Shown in pieces: positions 43,201 to 55,200 of a stretch of 64,000 nucleotides of DNA (positions are counted from its first letter, which is position 1; each line of letters opens with the position of its first letter). The position numbers and the translations under genes were made by a program. The notes beneath the pieces are model-generated. The model saw nothing but the letters and a program-made list of their open reading frames with translations, did no database searches and was not told where the DNA came from. Location of the stretch: the NCBI GenBank assembly GCA_020796225.1, contig CM036758.1:25066397-25130396 (forward strand). Reading direction: 5' to 3'. The DNA comes from Arion vulgaris. Its lineage: Eukaryota > Mollusca > Gastropoda > Stylommatophora > Arionidae.

Positions 43201-46200
43201 CTTGCAGGTGATGACATAGATAAGATTACGGGACTCGCACGTGAAACTATCTTCGATAACAAACATGGCTTTTGGAAAAGACACCGTGCGGGTCTGTATT
43301 ACATCAGCACACGTGTTGCAACGCCGACGACCACACTGGATGGTGCCAAAATGACTCTGGATATTAGGCTTGAGGCGACTGTGAACCAACATATCCTTAA
43401 GACTTCTGTCCCGTCTGTATGCCACCAAAGGATAGTGTTGGAAGACTGAACGTGTCTCAGGATCCGACTGAAGAATGGAGAGATGACGGAATAAGACTTT
43501 CTTCACAAGGGAACTATGAGGGTGGAAAGTTAAGATAAGTTTCACCCTGTCAGAATTGGAAGTTCTATGTTGGTTAGAGGGCCTCTTGGCGAGAAATTTG
43601 CTGAACGCGATGCATGCAGATGCAAGCACATTCTCCGGGTATAGGCGCTTGCGGAAAAAATCAAGTATCTCGTGAGCTCTATCGAGAAAATCATCGTCCT
43701 CGCTACAGAGGCGACGAAGGCGCTAGAGTTGAGAGAATGGTAAATATTCAGTATATATATATGGAACTGCAGTAAACTATTTGATTGGCAAAACACGTAA
43801 TTACAAAGTACTGTAGTTTTACAAATCACAAAAACAATGACAAAACACAGCAACGTTTCGACCAACAAGGCCTTTATCAAGCAAACGAACAACCAGGAGT
43901 GACAAATTAAAATGAAACACAAATGGACGACCAAATACAAACGTATCTAAGGAAAATCTGGAATAAACTAACACTTACCTAATACGTCACAACGAAGAGT
44001 TGCAGAGAAAAGAGAGAATGGTAAAGAGTCACGACAAGCCTGGGGATGGGAAGAGGTCATTCCAGAATAGGCCATTACAGCCACAGGAAACATTGTGATT
44101 TATCGCAGAACATACTACGTGACGCAAACCCTATTGTCTCCTGAGACAAAGAGGCAAATGATGATGAAGACGTAAGCAAGCGAGACTTGAAGGCACAATA
44201 AGTTCACAAGTTTGGGAGAATCTCGTCAGGGACATCTCTAGCCGAAGAGACATACTCTAAAACGGGTCTGAGAATCGACGAAGCCATACTCAGACAACTT
44301 GCTAAGTAAATGTGTCGAAAGAAACAACAAATAAAATCCATCATATGTGCAAAGGTTCACGCATTGTTTCTTGAGACTTACAAGATACGTCATCACCATA
44401 CTCTTAAGCTCTCTTTGCGTACAGCTGAAATTCACTCCGTTTCTTGTCAGTTCACCCACTTCGTCGATGGCCATAGTCATGGTTTCTTTAATATATTGTA
44501 GCCATCTTCTTCTTGGTCTGCCTCTGCGTCCTGGGACCCTGCCCTCTAGTATTGTTCTTTCCAGGCCATCGTGACGCTTGATGTGACCAAAGTATGTAAT
44601 TTTTCTGTATAGTATGTTGTTTATCAGCCAATTCTCTTTAACATTTAGTTCTTTCAGGACATCAGTGTTCATTCTTTTTTTTGTCCATGGTATTCGTAGG
44701 ATCTTTCTGTTATAGTCTGTCCATTAATTCGTGAGCACGTTTGAAATTGATTTTCTCGAAAACTACCTGTTGGATCTCAGTGATTTTTGCATGCAGCCTT
44801 AGAATATCCATGACGCTAAAATAAAGCTAACCAGTAGTCCGTAGATGCTACGGATTTTGCACATCGGCAAATTCCTTTGATCTTTTATGACAATTGCAAA
44901 TACGGGGCTCAAATTTTAGATTTTACAGTATCCCTAGAATTTGTCCATTTCAATTCTATTCATAGGTGTATCTCCATATTAACTTGATAGGTCAAGTAAT
45001 TAAGTGTGTTGCCCTTTATGTGCAATCGTGAACTTGGATACAATATGCAACAGTTAGTCCTCCCTTCGGTCACCATTAGACCCCAGGTGTCTTAACTTCA
45101 CCACAAATTGTATGATGGTAGACGCATTTGGATATGGAAATGTATACGTTGCTATTTCTCAGTCTGTAATCAAAATATGATTTGTATCTCCGAATCTGAC
45201 GATTCCATGAGGTTGATAATTGTTACTGGCTGGACAAATTGTAATCCATCTCGGTGCCAGTACTCGTCTTCCTCTCGGAGCACATGTTCAACACACTTCT
45301 TCCAGAACTGCATGTCTATCATTGAGAAGGACTCACGTGTCAGAACTTCAACATCACACATTTTAAACGTCCTGTTCTGTTCGGCAACTTGCCCTTTTAC
45401 TTTAGCCCAGACAAGCTCTATCGGATTGAGGTGAGCATGATATGGAGGTAGTCGCAAAGACGTGTGGCCGTATTCCAATGATTTTGTCAATATGAAACAC
45501 CTTTGTCTTATATTTCATCCTCACCAGGTGCAACAACTCGGGTTTCAAATATGTATCATCGAAGCTGACATTTTCCTTAGCAAGCCAAGTCCTAATTTGA
45601 TCTTTGTATTTGATGCAGTTAGTACTTTGTCTTCCGCTGATACTGCGTTGTGATAGGATGCATTATCCATTACCAAGCATGATGGTCTGTTTAGAATTGG
45701 AAGTAGATCTTTCTCCATCCAGTGCCTGAAAATATGTCCATTCATTTCTGTGTGGTAGTCCCTACCGTCGGTACTTTTGATTGGAAAATAAGTCCAGCGT
45801 CATGGACAAGACCTTCTTCACTGCTTCCTGCATGTGTTAGTATAATACGCTGGCCTTTGCTGCTTGGTATTTTTCTGTTCTGTTCACCGTCTACTGATTG
45901 CCATTCTTTAGCATTGGTGTGGTGAACATTGACCCAGGATTCGTCCAAATATACAATATCATAGCCATGCCTCCGCCGCTCACGGATCTGCCTCAGGTAT
46001 TTACTTTGGGCAGAATTAAATGTGGCTTTTCACAAATAATATTCCTGCCGCCTATATTTTTTCTGAAGGTGAAGCCGGCGGCTCTTACAATTTTCCATAG
46101 AGTACTTTTAGAAATGTCTATGCTGCAATCTGATTGCAGTTTTAATTTCAGTTTCCTGAGAGTAACAAGTTGATTTGTGCAAACATTTTCAAGAGCTCCC

Positions 46201-49200
46201 GTCTTATGACATCTATGTCAAAGTCGTCAATTGTTCTTTCCTTCCTTGCTTGACATTAGTGCACTTTGTGTCCTGTTTAATCCATCGGGAAAAGGATTTT
46301 CTATTCAGACCAAGCGCCAGTTGCGCTCGTTTCTCAGGGTTATGAATATCGCAATATAGATGACTTCTCTTAGATTCCTACGGAAGTGTTGGTATAGAAA
46401 AACTGTAACCTTCTGCATTGTTATAAATGTGCACTTCAGACTCACTATGAATGTGATATCAATGTCAGTTTTGATAAGCCAACAAATATGATACAATAGC
46501 TTCATACAAATAGCGAGATACGCCTATAACTATACAATGGTATCCCAATTATAACGTCATATGCTTTCCGCTTTCAAAGTCGATGGCTTAGGTGCACGGA
46601 TTTCGTGAAATTGTTGTATACTCACGATATTTCTATGTTACCATAATGCATTTTTAGAACAACGCGTCTGTGTACCGTAGATCTGTTACTATTGTGTACA
46701 ATCCGGTGAGTTGATTTTAATATAACCTGAAGAAGAAATATTTCAAACTACATCAAATTTTCTTGGAAAAATATTTCTCTAGCGTCATGGATATTCTAAG
46801 GCTGCTTGCAAAAATCACTGAGATCCAACAGGTAGTTTTCGAGAAAATCAATTTCAAACGTGCTCACGAATTAATGGACAGACTATACCAATTACTCTTA
46901 ACCAATTAGACAAACATCTGCACATCTAAATGACGTAAGCAATAGTGGTGTGGATCGTCGAGATAGCAGACGATCAGAAAAAAAAGTGAAGAAGCAGAAC
47001 TGAAGTCAGAAGGAACAGCTTTAACAGCTGACCATTTAACTAGTGACAGCCAGAGAGAGATAAACTAGCAACATGTTTCACAATCAGATATTTAATATCA
47101 ACAAGAATATTTATAAACATATGACAAAAACAACAGGTGCGATGAGAGTAATTGTTAAGACGGAACATTTTTCAACAAAATAAGAATATCGCAGGTCCAA
47201 ATGTCACGTGCTTCATTTTATCACCGTCTGCTGTTGGTAAGGGAGAATTTTAACAGAAGTCAGAAAGTCACGTTAAAAAAGAAGCAATAAATAGAGATAG
47301 ATTACACGAGAGTTGAAAGGATCAAGATATAGTCCACTCAATTTATGCAGCTTGTAGAAACATATGCAGTATATATATATGGTAGTGTAGTCGTTGTAGT
47401 CATAAATGATAAACCAGTGACCATTAAACTAAGACTAATGAGACTTATCCCACTACTAGGTCTCAGATTGTACTTATAACATATAGTTATAACGTTGATA
47501 AAGTCCAGATGGACTGTTATAACTTATAGTTATAATGTTGATAAAGTCCAAATGCACTGAATAAAGGTTTATTCAAATTCATTTCTATTGTTTTAACCTG
47601 GGAAAAAAGACTGACCAATGCATGCAGGTTTGTTTGTTAATTTGTTTCAATTTAACATCATGTTGGTGACCAGCCGCTATATGCATACACTGATGCATAC
47701 ATAAAGATACGCTATAACACATACACTATACACATACATATGGATACATAAATACTCACATACTTGTAAACAGACATACAGATACTATACTCACATGCTA
47801 TCAAGAGATGATATAATCAACATAATTTCTTGCAACTCTCTTGTCCTCCAGCAAATCATGTGAAAGGTCCACCATTCTGACAGTGTTGTTAATAGTTCTT
47901 GTAGTGGCGCTTGTTGTGGCGCTGGTTGTTGTTGCTGTTTTGCTAGTGTTAACCAAAAAAGACTACAAGAAGCTAGCTAGTGGTAAGTAAGCTGTTTTGT
48001 TTTTAGATCTTTGTTTCTACTTTTAGCAAGAACAAATTGTATAGATTGTGCTTCTTCATATCTTTTATTTCTGTATAAACTGCATCTTTTGATTCGTTTT
48101 CTTCCACAGTCCACTTTTTCTTCTTCATCTACCACTTTGCTCTCATTTGTTCAGTTACCTTCCTTGCTTTACACCTTTTTCTACTCCACTTTTTTCATAT
48201 TCTACTACCTCTCTACTTCTTATTCTTCCAGTTTCACTTTCCTCTTCATTTTATCATTATTTCTTAACTTCTTGGTAATATACCACTTTTTCTTCATCCT
48301 CCATTTCTTCATCTGCTTCTGCTTATTTTATTCATCCTGTTCTTCTTTTTACTCCTCTTTGACATCTTTCTTCACTCCATACCAGAAGAATTACTTATTA
48401 ACCACTGGGAACCAGAATCAGTAACACTAAACATCTCAACCTCCATCCTCCTCCATATTAGCCTACCTTATCGCGGTTGGAGGATTTGTGTGCCTTTAGG
48501 ATTCTTCAGGCTATAACAGCGGAGTCTAACTCTGACAGGTCTAACTCAAGCCAAACAGACTGAAGGTGAAAGGCCAGACCAAAGGCAGGGAGCAGAATGG
48601 GGCTTCATAAGGTGACAGCAGAACCCACCGCAATGGTAAATGCTCTGGCTGCAACCAACACATCCCCCAGCTATGGGACAAATAGCACTTGTCCTCTCTC
48701 TCCCTTTAGGAGGACATCCTTTTTCTTGTTTTGTATTCTACTTCTATGACACTTTGACATAAGTATATGGGATTAAACTACAGTGTCCAGGAGCACACAG
48801 TGCATAAAAGCCTGGTTGGTGAGCCCAGCAACAGAAGGCTGAAGTCATCTAGAGTAGGATGACTCCAGACAAACCCGGGAAGACAGATCTCGCCAGCAGG
48901 GGACTGCAACTGTCTAGAGAACAACCTCAAAAAAAGATGTTCTCTTAAACGGAATATGTCAGCCATTATTGGCGGGGAGGAATCAACACATGAACAACTC
49001 AATGGCAGTGCGCAAATATTTATATAACTGTGGTGCCACCACCATGGGATACAGCCAGGTGGTGGTGGGACCGCACTCTGCCTCAAAGGAGTCCATCCTT
49101 AGCTACTGGTGGCCCTGTTGATTCTTGCAAAGCCAGGGTGAAAGGGATTACTACTGGCAGCAAGGACAAACTTTCACCCCTCACATTTATGCAATGGAAT

Positions 49201-52200
49201 GCAGAAAGGGTAACCAACAAAAACGAGAACTAGAGGAACGCTCGAGCAGAAAATTTACATCTGCTGTATCCAAGAGACACACCTTAATCCGGGAAATAGA
49301 TTCAGCATTAGAGGATTTGAAACCTTCCGTCAGGATAGTGAAAATAGACATAATGGTGGAGTAGTAACACTAGTCGTAATTCCATACCTGCAGTTGAACT
49401 AACAGGTCCAATCAGATGAGCACAGAATTCATAGCTGTTCAACTCCTTATCAACAACACTAAGATGACACTATACAATATATACTCACCACCTTCCATTC
49501 AAACTGAGCTGGAAGCTATCAAAGTTCAAGATGACAACTTGCTTATAGTAGTGGACTTTAACAGCCACTCACCAAGCTGGGGCTATGACACGCTAGATCC
49601 TCGGGATGAAAACCTTGAAGAATGGCTGATCACCAACAGTCTCACCATTCTCAACCACCCAGATGAGCCTCACACATGTTACTCATGACGGTGGTGACAA
49701 CAAGCGCCCAGATCTGGCTTTTGCTACAGACGACATTCACAGGATAACCGAAAGGCAAGTCTGCTACCAGATTGGAGGTAGTGACCATAGACCGGTGAAA
49801 CTCCTCATAAATAACATTAACAAGGAGGAACTTACAAACTCTGCACCTAGTTGGAATTACAAAAGGCAGACTGGAAGCTATTCCAAGAACTAGCAGACAA
49901 GTACTGTAAAGAAATTAATCAATCAGGAAAAGTGGACAGAGATGCACAAGCATTCAATAAAGCCATTTTAGATGCTGCGGAAAAGGCTATACCCAGAGGG
50001 AGGAGAAAAACTACAAGCCATATTGGACACCAGAGATGGAAGTTCTCCATAGCTCGCTTTGCAGTGTCAGAAATACAATGGAACTCGCACCAAAATGTAA
50101 TGCAACACAATAGAGCAAGGGCCCTTTATGTTAGAGAAAAAAACCAACAGTGTAGAAAATCCTGGAAAGAAAAGACAGCCTCTTTGAAAATGGAAAAAGA
50201 TACTCAAAAGTTGTGGAGACTTACAAAAGCCATGAATGATGACAACCCATCTAGAGGGAAAACACTTCTCCAGCAAGGAGAACAACTTCTCACAGGAAAG
50301 CAAGCAGCCACCTTGATGGCCCAGTATTACAAGCAAGAAAGCTCATGCTCAATAAGTCAGGAGCAAGGGAAAGAAGTCAGAAGTGAGATAAATGCTGCAT
50401 TAAAAAAAGCAACAAGTGAACCTTGTATGGAGGTAGACATCACACTGACTGAGCTGCAGAGAGCACTGAAAAAGCTCAAACCTAAAAAGGCCCAGGGACA
50501 AGATGGAGTATCAAACGACATGCTTAAACAAATAGGCCCAATAGCACAGTCTTCTACTCCAGATATTTAACAATAGTTGGAGACAGGGGAGAGTCCAGAC
50601 ATCTGGAAAAAGGCCACAATCCACCCAATTTTTAAAAGCGGAAAAGACAAAAAGGATACACAGAGCTACAGACCTATAAGTCTGCTAGTTGCACCACAAA
50701 ACTGCTGGAGAGAATGATAACCACTAGACTCCAGTGGTTTTTAGAATCCAACCATAAACTGGATCCAACCCAGACAGGCTACAGGCAGCATAGAAGCACT
50801 GATGACCAAGTGGCATACCTCACACAGGACATAGAAAATGGCTTCCAAGAAAAGAAGAAAACCCTCACAGTGTTCTTTGACATGTCCAAGGCCTTTGACA
50901 AAGTCTAGAAAGATGATTTGCTACTCAAACTCTTACGCAGTGGAATACAGGGTAGAATGTACTATTGGATAAAAGACTTCAGTTTCAGTTTGGAATATCT
51001 TCATTGCACTCTGGACATGTCCATAGGTGCTCTGATCTCCTCATAATATCTCCAACAGCGCTCCAACGACTGACCGTACCAGTTCGATTTTGATTGATGA
51101 GCCTACTCATGTGTTTGATCTTCAACATATTCTTCCTGGCGCCGCTCTTTTTCTCTTTTACACCGCCTACCTTGCTTTAGGCTGTGTCTCTATTCTGTGT
51201 AGTGTTGGTGAACCATGTGAGAATAGCGAGATCCGCTTACATTATCGATAAAAGACTTTCTTACCCATAGACAAGCATCTGTAAAATTGGATGGAGTGCA
51301 CAGTCCCAGATTCAAATTAAGAGCAGAAGTCCCACAGGGCAGCGTACTGTCCCCATTGCTTTTCCTGGTATATATCAATGATCTGCCTCAAGTTCTGCCC
51401 AGACATGTATCACACTCTCTCCACGCTGATGATCTAGCTGTGTGGTACACCTCCGAGTTTCTGGGTCCTGCCATCCTTAAACTCCAGGAAAGCCTGAAAA
51501 GCATCATAATGAGGGCAAGTAAATAGGGTCTAGAAATAAACTGGAGCAAAACTATAGCAACGCTTTTCTCATTGTCAGCAGAGGAAGAACACTTCAGACT
51601 GAAATTTAACAATGATATTGCTCCCCATTCCCATACTCCAACCTTTTTGGGAGTTGAACTTGACAGTCGTCTGACATGGAACAACCACATTATGGAAACG
51701 AACAGAAAGGCTATGAGGAAACAAAGCGTGATGCGGAAGCTGGCAGAAATTACCTGGGGAGATGATAGTCAAATCCTGAGTCAGGATACACTGTGCAGTT
51801 AGACCGACTCTGGAATATGCATCATCGTCATGGATATCAGCAGCCCATTCAAACAAATCGATACTGGCAAAAACACAAAACAGGTGTCTGCGTACTATTT
51901 TGGGAGCTATCAAATCTACACCAATTGTAGAAATGGAAAAGGCAGCCAACATCCAGCCCTTGAAGACAGAAGAAGGAGAAAAGTGATTCTACAGACTGAA
52001 AGGATCGAAAGGATGCCTCACCATCCACTGCATGAAAAATGGCGTAGGACAAAAACAGACTAAAGCGCACAAGTCTAAACCACAAAGCAAAAGAAATAGT
52101 AAAGTCATACTTGGAACTACTAAATCATAATTCCATACCAGAAGAATTACTTTTTGATCACTGGGAACCAGGCTCAGTAGCACTAAACTTCTCAACCTCC

Positions 52201-55200
52201 ATCCCTAAATTGTTAAGCAAAGATGCTGAACCTAATCTAGTGAAGAAAGCAACTACAATGGAACATCTCCATTACATGTTTCCAGAAGACAGCTGGATAA
52301 GAATTTACTGATGGATCGATAAGGGAGGCAACCATAAATTGTGGAGCAGGAGTGTACATTAGGCACCCAGATGCTACTACTGTCTCTAGCGGCCCTTACT
52401 GGAAGAATATGTTTCAACTACAGAGCAGAACTCTTAGCTCTTCTGATGGCAGCACAGCACATGAATAAGCTGCAAGCACCTGCAGGCAAGATGGTCTTTC
52501 TTACAGACTTATTGTCAGCTATACAAGCCCTGGAGGCTAAATCCACTGATAGCACAGTACAGAACCTAAAATAAGAACTTGTTCGGCAGTCAAAAGAGGG
52601 AGAAATTCACATGTAGATTTCATCTCACTGCCACTGAAGGCAATGAGAGGGCCAATGTCTTAGCTAGAAGGCAGTGCAAATGTACAACCATTGTCTTTTC
52701 AAGAGGTCAAAACCCTTATAAAGAGAAAATCTGCATTGGACTGGAAGACAAACACTGGATATGATTATGGAAAAGACTTGATCAAACACCTCAGTAGAAC
52801 AGACCAGGTCATTATATTCTGCATACTTACCGGACACTGCAGACTCGACAGACACTTACATAGACTAGGAATAGGTCAAACAGCTCTCTGTCAGTGTCAA
52901 CAGGCAGAACAGACACAGAAGCATTCCTGCAAGACTTACCTCATTTGGGTGAGCTGAGAAGCAACATGTGGCCACACCCAGTCGACCTGAAAACTAAACT
53001 TTGGGGAAACATGAAGCTGACTGCCCAATTTGTGTTCCACAGTGAATTATGCGCTGGACCAGAGATCGCCGAAGAACATAACATACTTAATTAACACTTA
53101 AAGATAAAACAATAATCTTGTGTCTTTGTTTGAAATTGTGAGAACATGTTCATTATTCACCTTGACCTTTCTTAATTCATCTTCATTAGTCGTATTAGCT
53201 TTTCATGAGAATTTGTATCATTCTGTAAAGGCACATTACTTCAGCATCTAATAATGCTTTTGTTAGATTAATTATTGCCAATACGTTGATTGATATCTGC
53301 ATAGCAGAGTTAGCTCTGGTTAATATTCATTTTCTTGACATTGTATTGTAGACTGATTGTTAAATCTGAAATATTAATATGATTCACATTGAAGACCATT
53401 GTTCAAGTCAGATTGTTATTGAAGCTACGGGCTGTATTTTTAACTTTCCAGTTAATTATAATGTAGATGTTATTTATAGCAGTTCACAACTGGAACAGTT
53501 CAATATAACTGAATATATCAGCGAAAAGCATCTGAACTAGTGATTATTATTTACATGTTGACTTTTAATAAACATGTGATGCCTTTTCTTTTATGTTTCA
53601 ATTTCTATCTTGTGTTGTTTAACTACATTGTAAGAAATAATTGATAATGTTAACTTGATGTGCAATAGTACTCACACAAGTACAGCCACATATACAATGT
53701 ACCAAAATAACCACACATACCACCACATATATGCAATTTACAGTCACACACATCCAGACTTGGGAATTCTCACACACAAAATACATAGTGTAACATTCCC
53801 ACACATTAAACAATCTTACATATCAACACACATACACAAACCACCCCCAGTCAGGCTACCACACACACAGACACACTGCTATGTTGTACTCTCATAACAT
53901 TAATCTTTTCCATTTAACTATCTATCTATCAAGAATTTAGACAGGGTGATGCTTGCCTAACCCCAGAATGTATTTCAGTAGGTAAGGGTTACATTTGTGT
54001 TGTTGCACCATTTCATGACTGATAAAAAACAAAATCTCAAGAGAGAATATTCTAACCTCATAATACAAGAGAAATATTATGATTGTATGAATTATTTAAT
54101 GGGATATAAGAGTTGACTGTTAGATCCTTCATAAATAGAAGATAAACCTTTACAAGTATTTTACCCTATTAACCAAATCATCAGTACCTTACTCGTTGGA
54201 CCCTCTATTTTTACAGACATGACTGATGAAAAATTAATAATTAGCATTAAAAAACCAATCCACTGAGTCTAGCTATAAATTATATGAGAGGAATTCTACA
54301 GAATCCTTACTGAAGATCATGTCCCACTGTTTAGTGTGGAAATATTTGGCCTATCTACATTTGGATGTGCACTAAATTCCAATGTTTTTTTTACGAGTTT
54401 TGCCTAAATTATAACCAAGAACTTTCAAAGGAACCTCACTCTGGTAAATCTAAGAAAGGGACATGGTTGTCTTGGCTGACAATCTAGTTAGGAAAAGAAA
54501 AACTCTAAAAATCCAGGGTAGGAAAGATTTGTTTGCCATGAAAAAGAGCTTTCATAGCAGTTCTGACAAAAATAATGCTGCCTTCTTGTCAGTTTGGAAA
54601 CGTCAAAGGATAAAATAGACACCAACACCTTTTGAGTTTTCAATAATGGAGTATATAGGAAAAATTATTTTACAAGTGTCAAATAAATAAAACACATTGT
54701 ATGAAACAAAACAGCTTTCAAACTATTGTAGGTGTTACTACATGCCATTGGTCGGGGAAGTGCAAGAGCACAAATAATGATGGATCATTGAAGAAGAAGA
54801 AGCAGAAACCTGTTGAAGGGATTATTTCTGATAGGTCAGCTCTCACAACAGTTACCAGTCAATCTGATTGAGTTACACACCCTTGTATGACATATATTAC
54901 ATATGAAGCTTGTTAAATTATAAATACTAATGTTTATATTTTTTAAGGAGAGATCAGAACAAATTTTAAAATTCCAAACCCAACACATACCACTTAATAG
55001 TCACATGAATAGAATTAAACCACAACACACTACAGAATGTCAGCTATGTGCACATCATCATGAAACCGTTCACTACCACCTCTTCAGGTGTCAAATGCTG
55101 GATGATGTCAGGAAGATCGTTTGTCCCCCAAGGACAGGTAAATGGAACACACTGTACTAACAAAAGAACAACTTACAAATACATGCAGATACCATTACAT

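Noticed and set aside
48011..48424. A 137-codon open frame as a membrane protein gene
   Set aside because: It is a pyrimidine-rich tract in an intron of the M13 gene, and its hydrophobicity follows from T/C composition.
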